A stretch of DNA of 6,091 bases from UBA2798 sp046289975 (GTDB taxonomy: Bacteria > Bacteroidota > Bacteroidia > Flavobacteriales_D > UBA2798): positions 1 to 6,091 of the forward strand of contig JBKBUQ010000179.1 of assembly GCA_046289975.1 (NCBI GenBank), given 5' to 3'. Made by a program: the position numbers and the translations under genes. Position 1 is the stretch's first letter, and each line of letters begins with the position of its first letter. The notes below the pieces were generated by a model. The model was not told the origin of the DNA and ran no database searches. It worked only from the letters and a program-made list of their open reading frames with translations. This document shows, piece after piece, positions 1-6,091 of this stretch.

Positions 1-923
1 GCAGACGATTTAGTAAAGTCGGATTACCGAACTTTTCATTGAAAAAGGGATCATAAGTTTTCCAGACATTAACAAAGGTTCCATGCAGCAACAGAAGTGT
101 TTTTTTGCTGAAATCGATTGGATGTTCTTCCTGTGGAAGAAAATCTTTTGCGATGGGATCGTAATTGAGTACTCCGTATTTTTTCTTTCCGATGATTTCA
201 TAGGCAAGATTATTATCGGAAGCTTTTTTGTTTAACGTAATTAATGCTTCCTCGTATAGTTTTTAANNNNNNNNNNGTGCTTCGTTTGCGGGACTTTCTT
301 CGAAACAGGGTTTTGCCATTTTTTTCATCGTCCTCGAGTTCCGTTTCGGGAAGAAGGGGAAAAATATAATTGAGTCGGTCGCGGTTACTGCTATAGGAAT
401 TGTCGGTTCGTTGCGGTTGTATGAATTCAAATTCGGCATCGGGATCATTGTGCTTGCTATTATCGCTGTGTTGGTAGCAGACCAAAGCGCCTTCATCCGG
501 TTTCAGGAATAAAGTGAGACGCAATTCGGGAATTTCATTCAATTCAAAGCTGTCTTTGTCCCAACGGAATTTTACCTCCTCAAAATTGATAAAGCGTTCG
601 GTTACTACCAGGTCCTTTCCGTTCAAAAGGGGATTAAAGCTGTAAATATCTTTGATCAGATCAAGTGTTGGTCCAAGTGAATTGGTTTGACCTTCACCCG
701 AGAATTGCAGTTTTCCTTTCAATTTGCCTTCACTTCCATCAGCCCATCCCAAGGTTGCCCACATGCCTTCGGTACCCAGATTGATGCTTTTTTTGTTGCG
801 CAGTTTGAAACGAAATCGTTCCCTTTTCTCTTCGGGTAATTCATCCGGAGTAGTTCTTCCCAGGGCGAAGAAGTGCTTATTGTCAACGGAAAATGCAAGT
901 CGGTCGAGATCGAAAGTCTTCAT
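1..923 (-). CDS. Partial alpha/beta-hydrolase-domain protein, interrupted by gap
   Basis: The gene starts at ATG 923-921 (MKTFDLDRLAF) and runs off the left edge, so its end is missing. There is no signal peptide, so it is probably cytoplasmic. About 200 N-terminal residues match no family I recognise; they include a Gly/Trp-rich stretch (EGMWATLGWADGSEG) and an acidic end (ELEDDEK). At an A7 tract (plus 319-325) the best reading switches frame to KMAKPCFEESPANEA, then meets the N gap. Beyond the gap that same frame is open from 262 to 1 apart from a TAA at 265-263 touching the gap. It reads KLYEEALITLNKK and then TLLLLHGTFVNVW, with HGTF at 85-74. A hydrophobic strand followed by HGTF is the oxyanion-loop signature of lipase-like alpha/beta hydrolases, including those found with CHAT protease domains. 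The catalytic Ser, Asp and His lie outside the window, so activity cannot be judged. The breaks are more likely assembly errors than true decay. Confidence 0.7.
267..276. other. Scaffold gap (ten N)
   Basis: Ten undetermined bases inside the minus-strand hydrolase gene. A run of exactly ten is likely a placeholder rather than a measured length, so the number of missing residues is unknown. A stop codon in the favoured frame lies one base from the left edge of the gap, and a homopolymer frame break lies about 45 bases from its right edge. This pattern is typical of poor consensus at contig ends. Confidence 0.95.
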
Positions 924-1021
924 AATTATATTCGTTAAAATTGAAATGTATCAAAAATGATCACATCAATAGAAAATTGGAAAGAGAAAGTCTATATTAA
1001 TTATTGAATTATGTATTGGAA

Positions 1022-1029
1022 TACCTTTG
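1022..1029 (+). promoter_or_regulatory. Candidate Bacteroidota -7 element (TACCTTTG)
   Basis: TACCTTTG matches the Bacteroidota housekeeping -7 consensus TAnnTTTG exactly. It lies 69 bases before the ATG of the first vWA gene, implying a leader of roughly 60 bases. The nearest upstream TTG (1004-1006) is about 15 bases away, shorter than the usual 17-23, so the -33 half is weak. The 924-1098 region must also hold the promoter of the divergent hydrolase gene. On that strand the best match is an imperfect CATTTTTG (plus 952-959) without a clear -33 partner. Confidence 0.45.
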
Positions 1030-1098
1030 TATTTGTAGCTTACAATTTATGTTGCATCAGTAGTTCATTCTTAAGCAGGAAATCCATAATTTTAACTT

Positions 1099-2469
1099 AT
1101 GTTACGTATTTTAATTTCAACATTGCTTATTTTGTTCTATGACTTTAGTTTTGGGCAAAACCTGGTGAAGAATCCCTCATTCGAAGAAGGACTTCCTGAA
1201 AAAACGATTCGTAGGCGAAATGGTACAGGTTCGGATGCGTTTTATCCAACGAGCTGGTCATCCCCAAGTCTTGGCACGCCCGATCTTTTCAATTCACCCT
1301 ATAGCTCCGGAGGAAAACTCTCCTGCGCTATTGCCCGTACCGGCTCAGGAGTAATGGGAATGGTGATGGCTGAAAGCAAAAACCTTGAAAATTATTACGG
1401 CGGGTCTTACAAAGAATACATACAGGGAGAACTCACGGCTCCTCTCGAACCCGGAAAAGCCTACCGTGTATGTTTTTGGATTGCCCACGACAGAACCAGT
1501 CGTTTTACTGCAAAGAATATAGGTGCCTGTTTTACCAATGATCCTATTCGGATAGACAATCATTTGCATATTGATCGCGAGCCTCAGGTAAAAATGCAGG
1601 ATAGTATGTTGATCACAGCCGTGATGGGTTGGACAAAAGTAGAAGGTGTATTTGTTGCAAAGGGTGGAGAACGGTTTATTACCATTGGCAGTTTCGGTAA
1701 AGATTTCATGGTTCCCATTTCATCGCAAGGACTGGCTCCATTGGTAACCAAAGGACATACACACCGCAATGCCTATTATTACATCGACGATATCACTGTA
1801 GAATCAGCAGAAGAACTTCGCCGGCATGCAAAATCCGAACTCAGTTCATTGATTTTTTTGTTCGATCCTTCCCATGCCATGCCCGATAGGGCTATGCTCG
1901 AGAAATGGAAGAAGTCATTTCTTGCCCTGGAAAACGTTTTACCACCCGAAACGCTCATTTCTGTCTTCCTCGCCGGAAATCAGGCACGTTCTTTGTGTGA
2001 GAGAGAGCCTGTACCCATCGCCATGCAAAAGATCAATTCTAGCATCGAAGCATTGATTCCCTCTCAGGGAACAGAAAGCTCGTTCGATAAGGTTTTTCGT
2101 TCGGTATTGCAGCCAATACTTTCCAAACCAAAAGACAACGAACACATCATTGCGCTGTTTCAGGACAAGCAAAAGATGACCGGTGATACCCGGAGTTTGA
2201 TGAAGAAGTGCTATGACAAATACGATATTACTTTTTCCGTTGTACAGTGGGGAGGCAAGGAGATCAATGATTTTAAGGGATTGATTAAGTATTGCGAAGG
2301 ACAGTATTTTATGACCGAAAGTGATCCGCAATTTTTTATGCGCGATGCAGCTTTGCTGGGAGTGAATCATAAAAATGTTGTGCATTATTCCAAAGATCGT
2401 TCCGGTAAGATGTTGTATTACATTGGCGCCGGCGCATTGGTTGCATTAATTATTGGAAGTGCATTATGA
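1099..2469 (+). CDS. Secreted NPSFEE-domain + degenerate vWA protein, membrane-anchored
   Basis: A 456-residue protein of unknown function, apparently complete. Residues 1-19 form a signal peptide, with likely cleavage before QNLVKNPSFEE. Residues 21-235 form a galactose-binding-like (CBM-type jelly-roll) domain known from Bacteroidota OmpA-type and surface proteins. Its hallmarks are NLVKNPSFEEG, YKEYIQGELTAPLEPGKAY, GGERFITIGSFG and NAYYYIDDITVE. Residues about 249-395 read as a vWA fold by comparison with the next gene, but the MIDAS is altered: DPSHA (256-260) replaces DxSxS, Thr325 is kept, and QDK (355-357) replaces TDG. Metal binding is therefore doubtful. Residues 438-456 (MLYYIGAGALVALIIGSAL) form a C-terminal transmembrane helix with no tail. 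There is no OmpA domain and no obvious type IX sorting signal, so a periplasmic, inner-membrane-anchored location is inferred. The start is the first ATG, just before the signal peptide. The stop overlaps the next start. Confidence 0.88.
   Translation: MLRILISTLLILFYDFSFGQNLVKNPSFEEGLPEKTIRRRNGTGSDAFYPTSWSSPSLGTPDLFNSPYSSGGKLSCAIARTGSGVMGMVMAESKNLENYYGGSYKEYIQGELTAPLEPGKAYRVCFWIAHDRTSRFTAKNIGACFTNDPIRIDNHLHIDREPQVKMQDSMLITAVMGWTKVEGVFVAKGGERFITIGSFGKDFMVPISSQGLAPLVTKGHTHRNAYYYIDDITVESAEELRRHAKSELSSLIFLFDPSHAMPDRAMLEKWKKSFLALENVLPPETLISVFLAGNQARSLCEREPVPIAMQKINSSIEALIPSQGTESSFDKVFRSVLQPILSKPKDNEHIIALFQDKQKMTGDTRSLMKKCYDKYDITFSVVQWGGKEINDFKGLIKYCEGQYFMTESDPQFFMRDAALLGVNHKNVVHYSKDRSGKMLYYIGAGALVALIIGSAL
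2455..2459 (+). promoter_or_regulatory. Weak ribosome binding site for the second vWA gene
   Basis: GGAAG ends six bases before the ATG at 2466 and lies inside the 3' end of the preceding gene. Because start and stop overlap as ATGA, translation is probably coupled by ribosomes finishing the upstream gene, with this purine stretch helping re-initiation. Confidence 0.35.
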
Positions 2470-3878
2470 GGTGGTTGTATTTGTTTTTCGTTTTGATGGT
2501 TACCGGTGAAGTTTTCGCTCAGGAAAATCTGGTGATCAATCCTGGAATGGAAGATTCTGTAAAGCGTGATGCTATCCATATGTACAATACCAGTTTGCGG
2601 GTAGGACACCCACTCGCACCTGGTTGGGTTACACCCACACGATCTACTTCTGATTTTTATAATTCTCATGAATCGACCATTAAAGGTTCACCCATTGTTG
2701 TTGCGCACAGAGGCTCCGGGAGAATTGGATTCATTGCAGGAGCAAAAACGCGGTCAACCGGACAACTTTACAAGGAATATGCAATGGGGAAATTATCGCG
2801 CCCATTGGAAGCCAATAAAAATTATTGTGTGCGGTTTTATATCGCGCTTGATGGTTCGTGCAAGTATGCAAACGATTCCATTGGTGTTTATTTCTCCACG
2901 CAACCCATGCGAGAGGAGAATTCGTACACGTTGCAGAATTTGCGTCCACACATCGTAATGCCGCCGGATAGTTTTATTGTGAGTAAAGATGGCTGGGTAG
3001 AAGTATCGGGCTATTATCCTGCAAGTGGAGGAGAGCAGTACATTACCATTGGTTGTTTCTCCAACAAAGACAGAGTAAAACTGAAATCGATAGGCGAACG
3101 CAGAACAGAGCGTTTTCATTTTTCGAAAATCAAAAAGTACGCCTATTATTACATGGATGATGTTTCGGTAACAGAATTGCCCGATTCGGCTACCGGTCCA
3201 TGCAGCACGCCTTCGGTAAAAATCGTTTCTAATTCAGAGCGGTTTTTATTCCTGGTGGATATTTCCGGTTCCATGCACGCACATGGAGTAATGGATTCGC
3301 TAAAGAACGCACTCAATGCTGCAGTGCAAAAATTACCACCAAACACCGAAATTTCTGTTGTCACTTTTTCCGGTACACCACAAATGGTGGTTCCGTTTAT
3401 AGAAGCGCAATACGCACGATTTCCCGGTAATGCGCTTGATACCATAAAGGGTGGGGGAGGAACCAATGTTTCACATTCCATTGAATTCGCGTACAATTAT
3501 CTTGCGCAGGAAGGAAAACGCAATGGGACAAGTATTCTGCTTTTTACAGATGGAATTTTTGAAGTCCCACTTCCTTCTCAGCGAAGAATCCAGCAGAATT
3601 ACAAAGACCATGGTATACGTTTTAGCAGTATGCTTATTGGTAATCGTCCGAATTTTGATTTGCAGAAATTAGCAACTTCCACATCGGCTAATTATTCGAA
3701 TGTTACCACTGAAAGTATCGATGAACAAATTTCAAAGGAAGTCTATAAAGAAGTTCCTGTGGCAAACAAGGAGAAAACCTATTACACCAAACCTTATTGG
3801 GCGCTTATTGCAATTCGTCCTTTAAAGTATTGGTTGTTTATTGGTATCGGATACCTGCTGATACGGCAGTATACCTGA
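2466..3878 (+). CDS. Secreted NPxxE-domain + intact vWA protein, membrane-anchored
   Basis: A 470-residue paralogue of the preceding gene. Residues 1-18 are a signal peptide ending VFA before QENLVINP. Residues 21-237 are the same galactose-binding-like domain (LYKEYAMGKLSRPLE, ASGGEQYITIGCF, YAYYYMDDVSVTE). A Ser/Pro-rich linker follows (about 238-257). Residues 259-425 are a vWA domain with all MIDAS positions: DISGS at 265-269, Thr333 in GGGGTNVSHS and Asp362 in FTDG. Such domains bind a divalent metal and a protein ligand. Near the C-terminus, WALIAI and YWLFIGIGYLLI (roughly 444-466) form a membrane segment split by RPLK, ending in RQYT. BatA/BatB-type proteins also combine a periplasmic vWA domain with terminal helices, but the N-terminal domain here is different. 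It is co-transcribed with its paralogue through a four-base ATGA overlap. The C-terminus may be altered by a small duplication (see 3851-3877). Ligand and process are unknown. Confidence 0.9.
   Translation: MRWLYLFFVLMVTGEVFAQENLVINPGMEDSVKRDAIHMYNTSLRVGHPLAPGWVTPTRSTSDFYNSHESTIKGSPIVVAHRGSGRIGFIAGAKTRSTGQLYKEYAMGKLSRPLEANKNYCVRFYIALDGSCKYANDSIGVYFSTQPMREENSYTLQNLRPHIVMPPDSFIVSKDGWVEVSGYYPASGGEQYITIGCFSNKDRVKLKSIGERRTERFHFSKIKKYAYYYMDDVSVTELPDSATGPCSTPSVKIVSNSERFLFLVDISGSMHAHGVMDSLKNALNAAVQKLPPNTEISVVTFSGTPQMVVPFIEAQYARFPGNALDTIKGGGGTNVSHSIEFAYNYLAQEGKRNGTSILLFTDGIFEVPLPSQRRIQQNYKDHGIRFSSMLIGNRPNFDLQKLATSTSANYSNVTTESIDEQISKEVYKEVPVANKEKTYYTKPYWALIAIRPLKYWLFIGIGYLLIRQYT
3851..3877 (+). repeat. 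Short direct repeat ATACCTG spanning the vWA gene's end
   Basis: ATACCTG occurs at 3851-3857 and again at 3871-3877, twenty bases apart, straddling the last codons and the stop of the second vWA gene. Between them, CTGC and GCAG can pair as a small hairpin (3855-3858 with 3866-3869). Twenty is not a multiple of three. If one unit was duplicated, the original frame would have continued to the stop ending at 3979. The repeat is only seven bases long and may be chance. Confidence 0.35.
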
Positions 3879-4147
3879 TTATTTCACCACAACAAGCAGG
3901 GCGTTTGATTTTATTTTTTTGTATCGGTTCGGCAAATGGATTTCTGAAAGGAGTATTCAAAGCCGGAAAACCAAATTGAGGATCAGTAAACGTTTACGTC
4001 GTTCCCGTAAGTGAAAAACAAACAAAAAATGAATTAGAAAACGTATAAATGAGTTTTAGGAATCATACGATGCAATAAGGCATATTGATGCACGGTGCGA
4101 CGACCGAAATCTGTTATTATTCAATCTATGCTACAACAGGCAAAGAA
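3879..4147. other. Convergent intergenic region
   Basis: About 270 bases between the ends of the plus-strand vWA pair and the minus-strand envelope run. Two frames stay open for a while after the vWA stop. One ends at 3979. The other ends at 4014 and gives a very basic peptide (RISKRLRRSRK). Neither has independent support as a gene. I found no strong stem followed by a T-run in either direction, so any terminator is not obvious. It contains a 12-base palindrome at 3986-3997 and a compact GCACGGTGC inverted repeat at 4090-4098. No RNA gene was recognised. Confidence 0.6.
3986..3997. repeat. Perfect 12-base palindrome GTAAACGTTTAC
   Basis: GTAAAC followed directly by its reverse complement GTTTAC. 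With no loop it cannot form a normal terminator hairpin; this form suits a dimeric DNA-binding protein. It lies about 110 bases past the vWA stop, between convergent genes, where an operator is not expected. A palindrome of this size appears by chance in a few percent of regions this long, so the significance is low. Confidence 0.3.
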
Positions 4148-4693
4148 TCATGCTCCCAGCCAACCGCCAATTATCACTTTTAACCCGAAATGATTTCTTA
4201 CCAGGGTTCGTTGAGGATGATTAATATTGGGATGTCGGAAATAGGTTGCGCCCAATTGTGCTCCGATCGATAGGCCGCCTTTTTGACCGAGCTTAAAAAA
4301 ATATCCCGGTTCAGCCCACAATCCCTGATGGTAATACCCATCCCAACGGTTGCGGGAAAAACTTACAACCGGAGCTATATAAAATCCTTCAGAGGGTCCG
4401 CTTGCATCTTTCTCTGCGAGAATGAAAATAGGTAAGGCAAGTTCCAGTCCACGGTGTTGCACGCTGTTTCCGTTGATGCGTACTCCGTAATTATAAATCG
4501 TTGCAAAGCGGATGTCGACACGTTCGTTGATGGGAATTTGAAATACAAAAGGTAGAATGTTGACATCGTATTCACCCTTTCCATATCTTTTTTCAAAGGT
4601 AAATGAGGGGTTGATGCCAATGAACAAGGGTTTTTGTGCGCTGACAAAGCAGGATTGCAAAATGAAAATAAATAGCAGCGAATTCTTTTTCAT
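4148..4693 (-). CDS. Small putative outer-membrane beta-barrel protein
   Basis: A 181-residue protein with a Sec signal peptide: MKKN, then a hydrophobic core ending FVSA before QKPLF. The mature part of about 160 residues has no helix-like hydrophobic stretch. Instead it shows alternating polar/non-polar segments rich in Gly, Tyr and Phe separated by turns (LFIGINPSFTFEKRYGKGEY, VDIRFATIYNYGVRING, GFYIAPVVSFSRNRWDGYY, GGLSIGAQLGATYFRH, HFGLKVIIGGW). This size and pattern fit a small, roughly eight-stranded outer-membrane barrel of the kind common in Bacteroidota. I cannot assign a named family. The protein ends GWLGA rather than in the usual terminal aromatic residue, which weakens the barrel call slightly. 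It starts four bases after the stop of the four-helix membrane protein gene and is the last gene of that minus-strand run. LQSC in the leader resembles a lipobox, but Gln at -2 argues against lipidation. Confidence 0.75.
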   Translation of the reverse strand: MKKNSLLFIFILQSCFVSAQKPLFIGINPSFTFEKRYGKGEYDVNILPFVFQIPINERVDIRFATIYNYGVRINGNSVQHRGLELALPIFILAEKDASGPSEGFYIAPVVSFSRNRWDGYYHQGLWAEPGYFFKLGQKGGLSIGAQLGATYFRHPNINHPQRTLVRNHFGLKVIIGGWLGA

Positions 4694-4697
4694 GCAA

Positions 4698-5252
4698 TTA
4701 GTTTTGAGAGGGATGAATCATTTTTTTTCTGCGGTAAGCGAACAAAGAAAGAATGGTCATAATCAATGCAGCGATAATAAAGGAATACAAATACATGTAA
4801 TGCACAAATTCTGATTTACCGGGAATCTGTTCAATTTCACTCAGGAAAGCCCGCAAAGCCTGTTCGTTGTTTTGTAATTCACTAATATTGTCGGTTTGAC
4901 CGGTTATCGTATGAAGCTGATAAAGCGAATAAATGGATTTGAACTGATCTGCCCTGAACTGCGCAATGAAAAATGCACTTAAACAAAGTGCCACATAAAT
5001 AATCCCGTTTACCGGAGGATGAAATCGCGAAATCAGGACACGTAGTAAATACACTCCCAATCCGAGGTGAATGGCCAGTATTCCTGAGAGCTCAAGTATT
5101 CCAATTTCTACGGTGGTGTCGCGGAATTCAGCTCTTAAAAAACCATCCGGATCGAAATGTGGACCGGCAATCATGTAGACAATAACATAGCTGATGATGA
5201 ACACGCCAAAAAGGATGCTTCCTTCAATAAAAAATTTGGCAATGGTTTTCAT
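4698..5252 (-). CDS. Four-helix inner-membrane protein of unknown function
   Basis: A 184-residue protein I do not recognise. Four transmembrane helices are visible at about 9-29, 49-72, 80-98 and 152-173. The charge distribution (Lys at the N-terminus, RVLISR between helices 2 and 3, RRKK after helix 4) predicts both ends in the cytoplasm. That leaves two periplasmic loops: an acidic one of about 20 residues (30-48, HFDPDGF and EFRDTT) and a larger polar one of about 50 residues (100-150) rich in Gln, Glu and Asn. There is no catalytic motif, ATP-binding site or transporter signature. The start is the ATG at 5252, which puts MKTIAK before helix 1. The gene begins 45 bases after the OmpA-family stop and ends four bases before the beta-barrel gene, so it is very probably co-transcribed at least with the latter. 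An accessory role for the envelope proteins around it is a guess from position only. Confidence 0.82.
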   Translation of the reverse strand: MKTIAKFFIEGSILFGVFIISYVIVYMIAGPHFDPDGFLRAEFRDTTVEIGILELSGILAIHLGLGVYLLRVLISRFHPPVNGIIYVALCLSAFFIAQFRADQFKSIYSLYQLHTITGQTDNISELQNNEQALRAFLSEIEQIPGKSEFVHYMYLYSFIIAALIMTILSLFAYRRKKMIHPSQN

Positions 5253-5297
5253 TATTATTTCCGGTTATAATTAGCCAGTATATCGCCTGAGACGAAA

Positions 5298-6091
5298 TTA
5301 CTTTGCAACAATTACAAACTCCGTTCTACGGTTCTGCCTTCTGTTTTCTTCTGATGTATTGGGTGCTTTTGGTTTGTTCTGACCAAATCCCTGTGCGCTC
5401 AATCGGTTTGCAGCTACTCCTTTCGAAACAATGTAGTCCATCACAGCTTTCGCACGATTATCGGATAGTTTCAGGTTCTCTGCAGGTACACCACGGTCGT
5501 CGGTATGACCATGAATCGCAATTTTAATATTTGGGTTTTCTTTCAGAAAGACAATAAACTGATCGATCACAAATTTACTTGCAGCAGAAAGCTCGTACGA
5601 GTTGGATGCAAACAAGATGTCTTTTATGGTGTAAGCTTTTCCGACTTCCAGTTTTTCAGCTTTCAGATCGGCTGCTTTTACAACAGTCGATGAATTGGCA
5701 GCAATTAGTTTACTGTCGAAAGTGCGGTCTTCTGCCTTAACGGTTACAACAGCGTCGTTTCCGTTTTGTACGTTTACCACAGCTGCGTATTTTCCATCGG
5801 TAGGATCAACTTTTACAATTTCTTTTTTGTTATCGCCGGTGTACGAGATTTCAATTTTTGCATTGGCAATCGGATCTCCGTTTTCGTCAGTTACCTGTCC
5901 TTTTACAATGATTACTTTTTCAGGGCGTGCGAATTCGGGTAATTCGAATCGGTAGATATCGTATCCTTTTGATCCTTTTAGTTTCGATGAAGAGTAGTAA
6001 GCCAGTTTTCCGTCTGTGCTGACGATCATTCCGGGTTCGTCTTCGGTGCTGTTGATAGGGTAACCGATGTTTTGGGGTGCGGCCCAGCTTC
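5298..6091 (-). CDS. OmpA-family protein with PD40 end and carboxypeptidase-regulatory domain (partial)
   Basis: The coding frame is open to the right edge, so the start lies outside and only the last 263 residues are seen. An internal ATG at 6029 is not the real start, because conserved sequence continues upstream of it (SWAAPQNIGYPINSTEDEPG). In order (numbered from the edge): the end of a PD40/WD40-like propeller repeat (1-50; YYSSSKLKGSKGYDIYRFEL); a carboxypeptidase-regulatory-like beta-sandwich (about 58-130; VKGQVTDENGDPIANAKIEI); and an OmpA C-terminal peptidoglycan-binding domain (about 155-263) with FASNSYEL, GHTDDRG, LSDNRAKAV and NRRTEF. Asp197 and Arg212 are spaced like the residues that contact diaminopimelate in Acinetobacter OmpA. 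This architecture is common in Bacteroidota and links an outer-membrane or periplasmic assembly to the cell wall. It probably leads the minus-strand run. No strong terminator was seen in the 45 bases after it. Confidence 0.95.
   Translation of the reverse strand, partial: SWAAPQNIGYPINSTEDEPGMIVSTDGKLAYYSSSKLKGSKGYDIYRFELPEFARPEKVIIVKGQVTDENGDPIANAKIEISYTGDNKKEIVKVDPTDGKYAAVVNVQNGNDAVVTVKAEDRTFDSKLIAANSSTVVKAADLKAEKLEVGKAYTIKDILFASNSYELSAASKFVIDQFIVFLKENPNIKIAIHGHTDDRGVPAENLKLSDNRAKAVMDYIVSKGVAANRLSAQGFGQNKPKAPNTSEENRRQNRRTEFVIVAK

Noticed and set aside
10..207. 65-residue minus-strand reading frame near the left edge
   Set aside because: It would begin at TTG and has odd composition (Cys and Ser/Lys runs). 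The neighbouring frame over the same bases is open to the edge and encodes the recognisable HGTF hydrolase sequence.
1939..2385. 148-residue minus-strand frame antisense to the first vWA gene
   Set aside because: A shadow of the vWA coding frame. Its sequence shows no motif, and the plus-strand protein has a signal peptide, a domain and a paralogue.
3797..3979. 60-residue plus-strand reading frame overlapping the end of the second vWA gene
   Set aside because: It mostly overlaps a well-supported gene and has no start context or recognisable motif. It is kept only as a possible frameshifted tail.
4081..4147. Candidate terminator hairpins (GCACGGTGC, CTGTT...AACAG)
   Set aside because: The stems are four or five pairs, with no loop or a very long loop, and no T-run follows on either strand.
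4637..4693. Lipoprotein signal (LQSC) in the barrel protein leader
   Set aside because: Gln at the -2 position is atypical, and a good signal peptidase I site (VSA before QK) follows five residues later.
4557..4814. 85-residue plus-strand frame over the barrel and membrane-protein genes
   Set aside because: Antisense to the signal peptide of one supported gene and the end of another; no domain or leader of its own.

Overview
This window looks like a chromosomal piece of a Bacteroidota genome, probably a Flavobacteriales or Chitinophagales relative, taken from a draft or metagenome assembly. The evidence is lineage-typical proteins rather than a marker gene: an OmpA-family protein with a PD40-type propeller end, two secreted proteins that begin with the Bacteroidota 'NLVxNPxxE' domain, a TAnnTTTG-type promoter element, AT-rich leaders with little Shine-Dalgarno sequence, and a run of ten N marking a scaffold gap. 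No RNA gene, CRISPR array, transposase or integrase was seen.

Layout. Positions 1-923 (minus) hold the N-terminal part of a cytoplasmic protein with an unrecognised leading region, followed by the start of an alpha/beta-hydrolase domain with an HGTF oxyanion-type motif. It runs off the left edge and is broken by the gap and by apparent frame errors beside it. A 175-base divergent intergenic region follows. Positions 1099-3878 (plus) hold two tandem paralogues overlapping by ATGA. Each has a signal peptide, a galactose-binding-like 'NPSFEE' domain, a von Willebrand A (vWA) domain and a C-terminal hydrophobic segment. The second has a complete metal-binding MIDAS motif; the first has a substituted one. 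Positions 3879-4147 are a convergent intergenic region with no convincing terminator. Positions 4148-6091 (minus) hold a tight three-gene run read right to left: the C-terminal end of a PD40/carboxypeptidase-regulatory/OmpA protein, a four-helix inner-membrane protein of unknown function, and a small putative outer-membrane beta-barrel.

How they may work together. Five of the six genes are envelope proteins. The minus-strand run would place proteins in the outer membrane, peptidoglycan layer and inner membrane. The plus-strand pair would display binding domains in the periplasm, anchored by C-terminal helices. The most notable feature is the coupled intact/degenerate vWA pair, which looks like a heteromeric metal-dependent adhesion or scaffold module. 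That functional reading is inference from architecture only.
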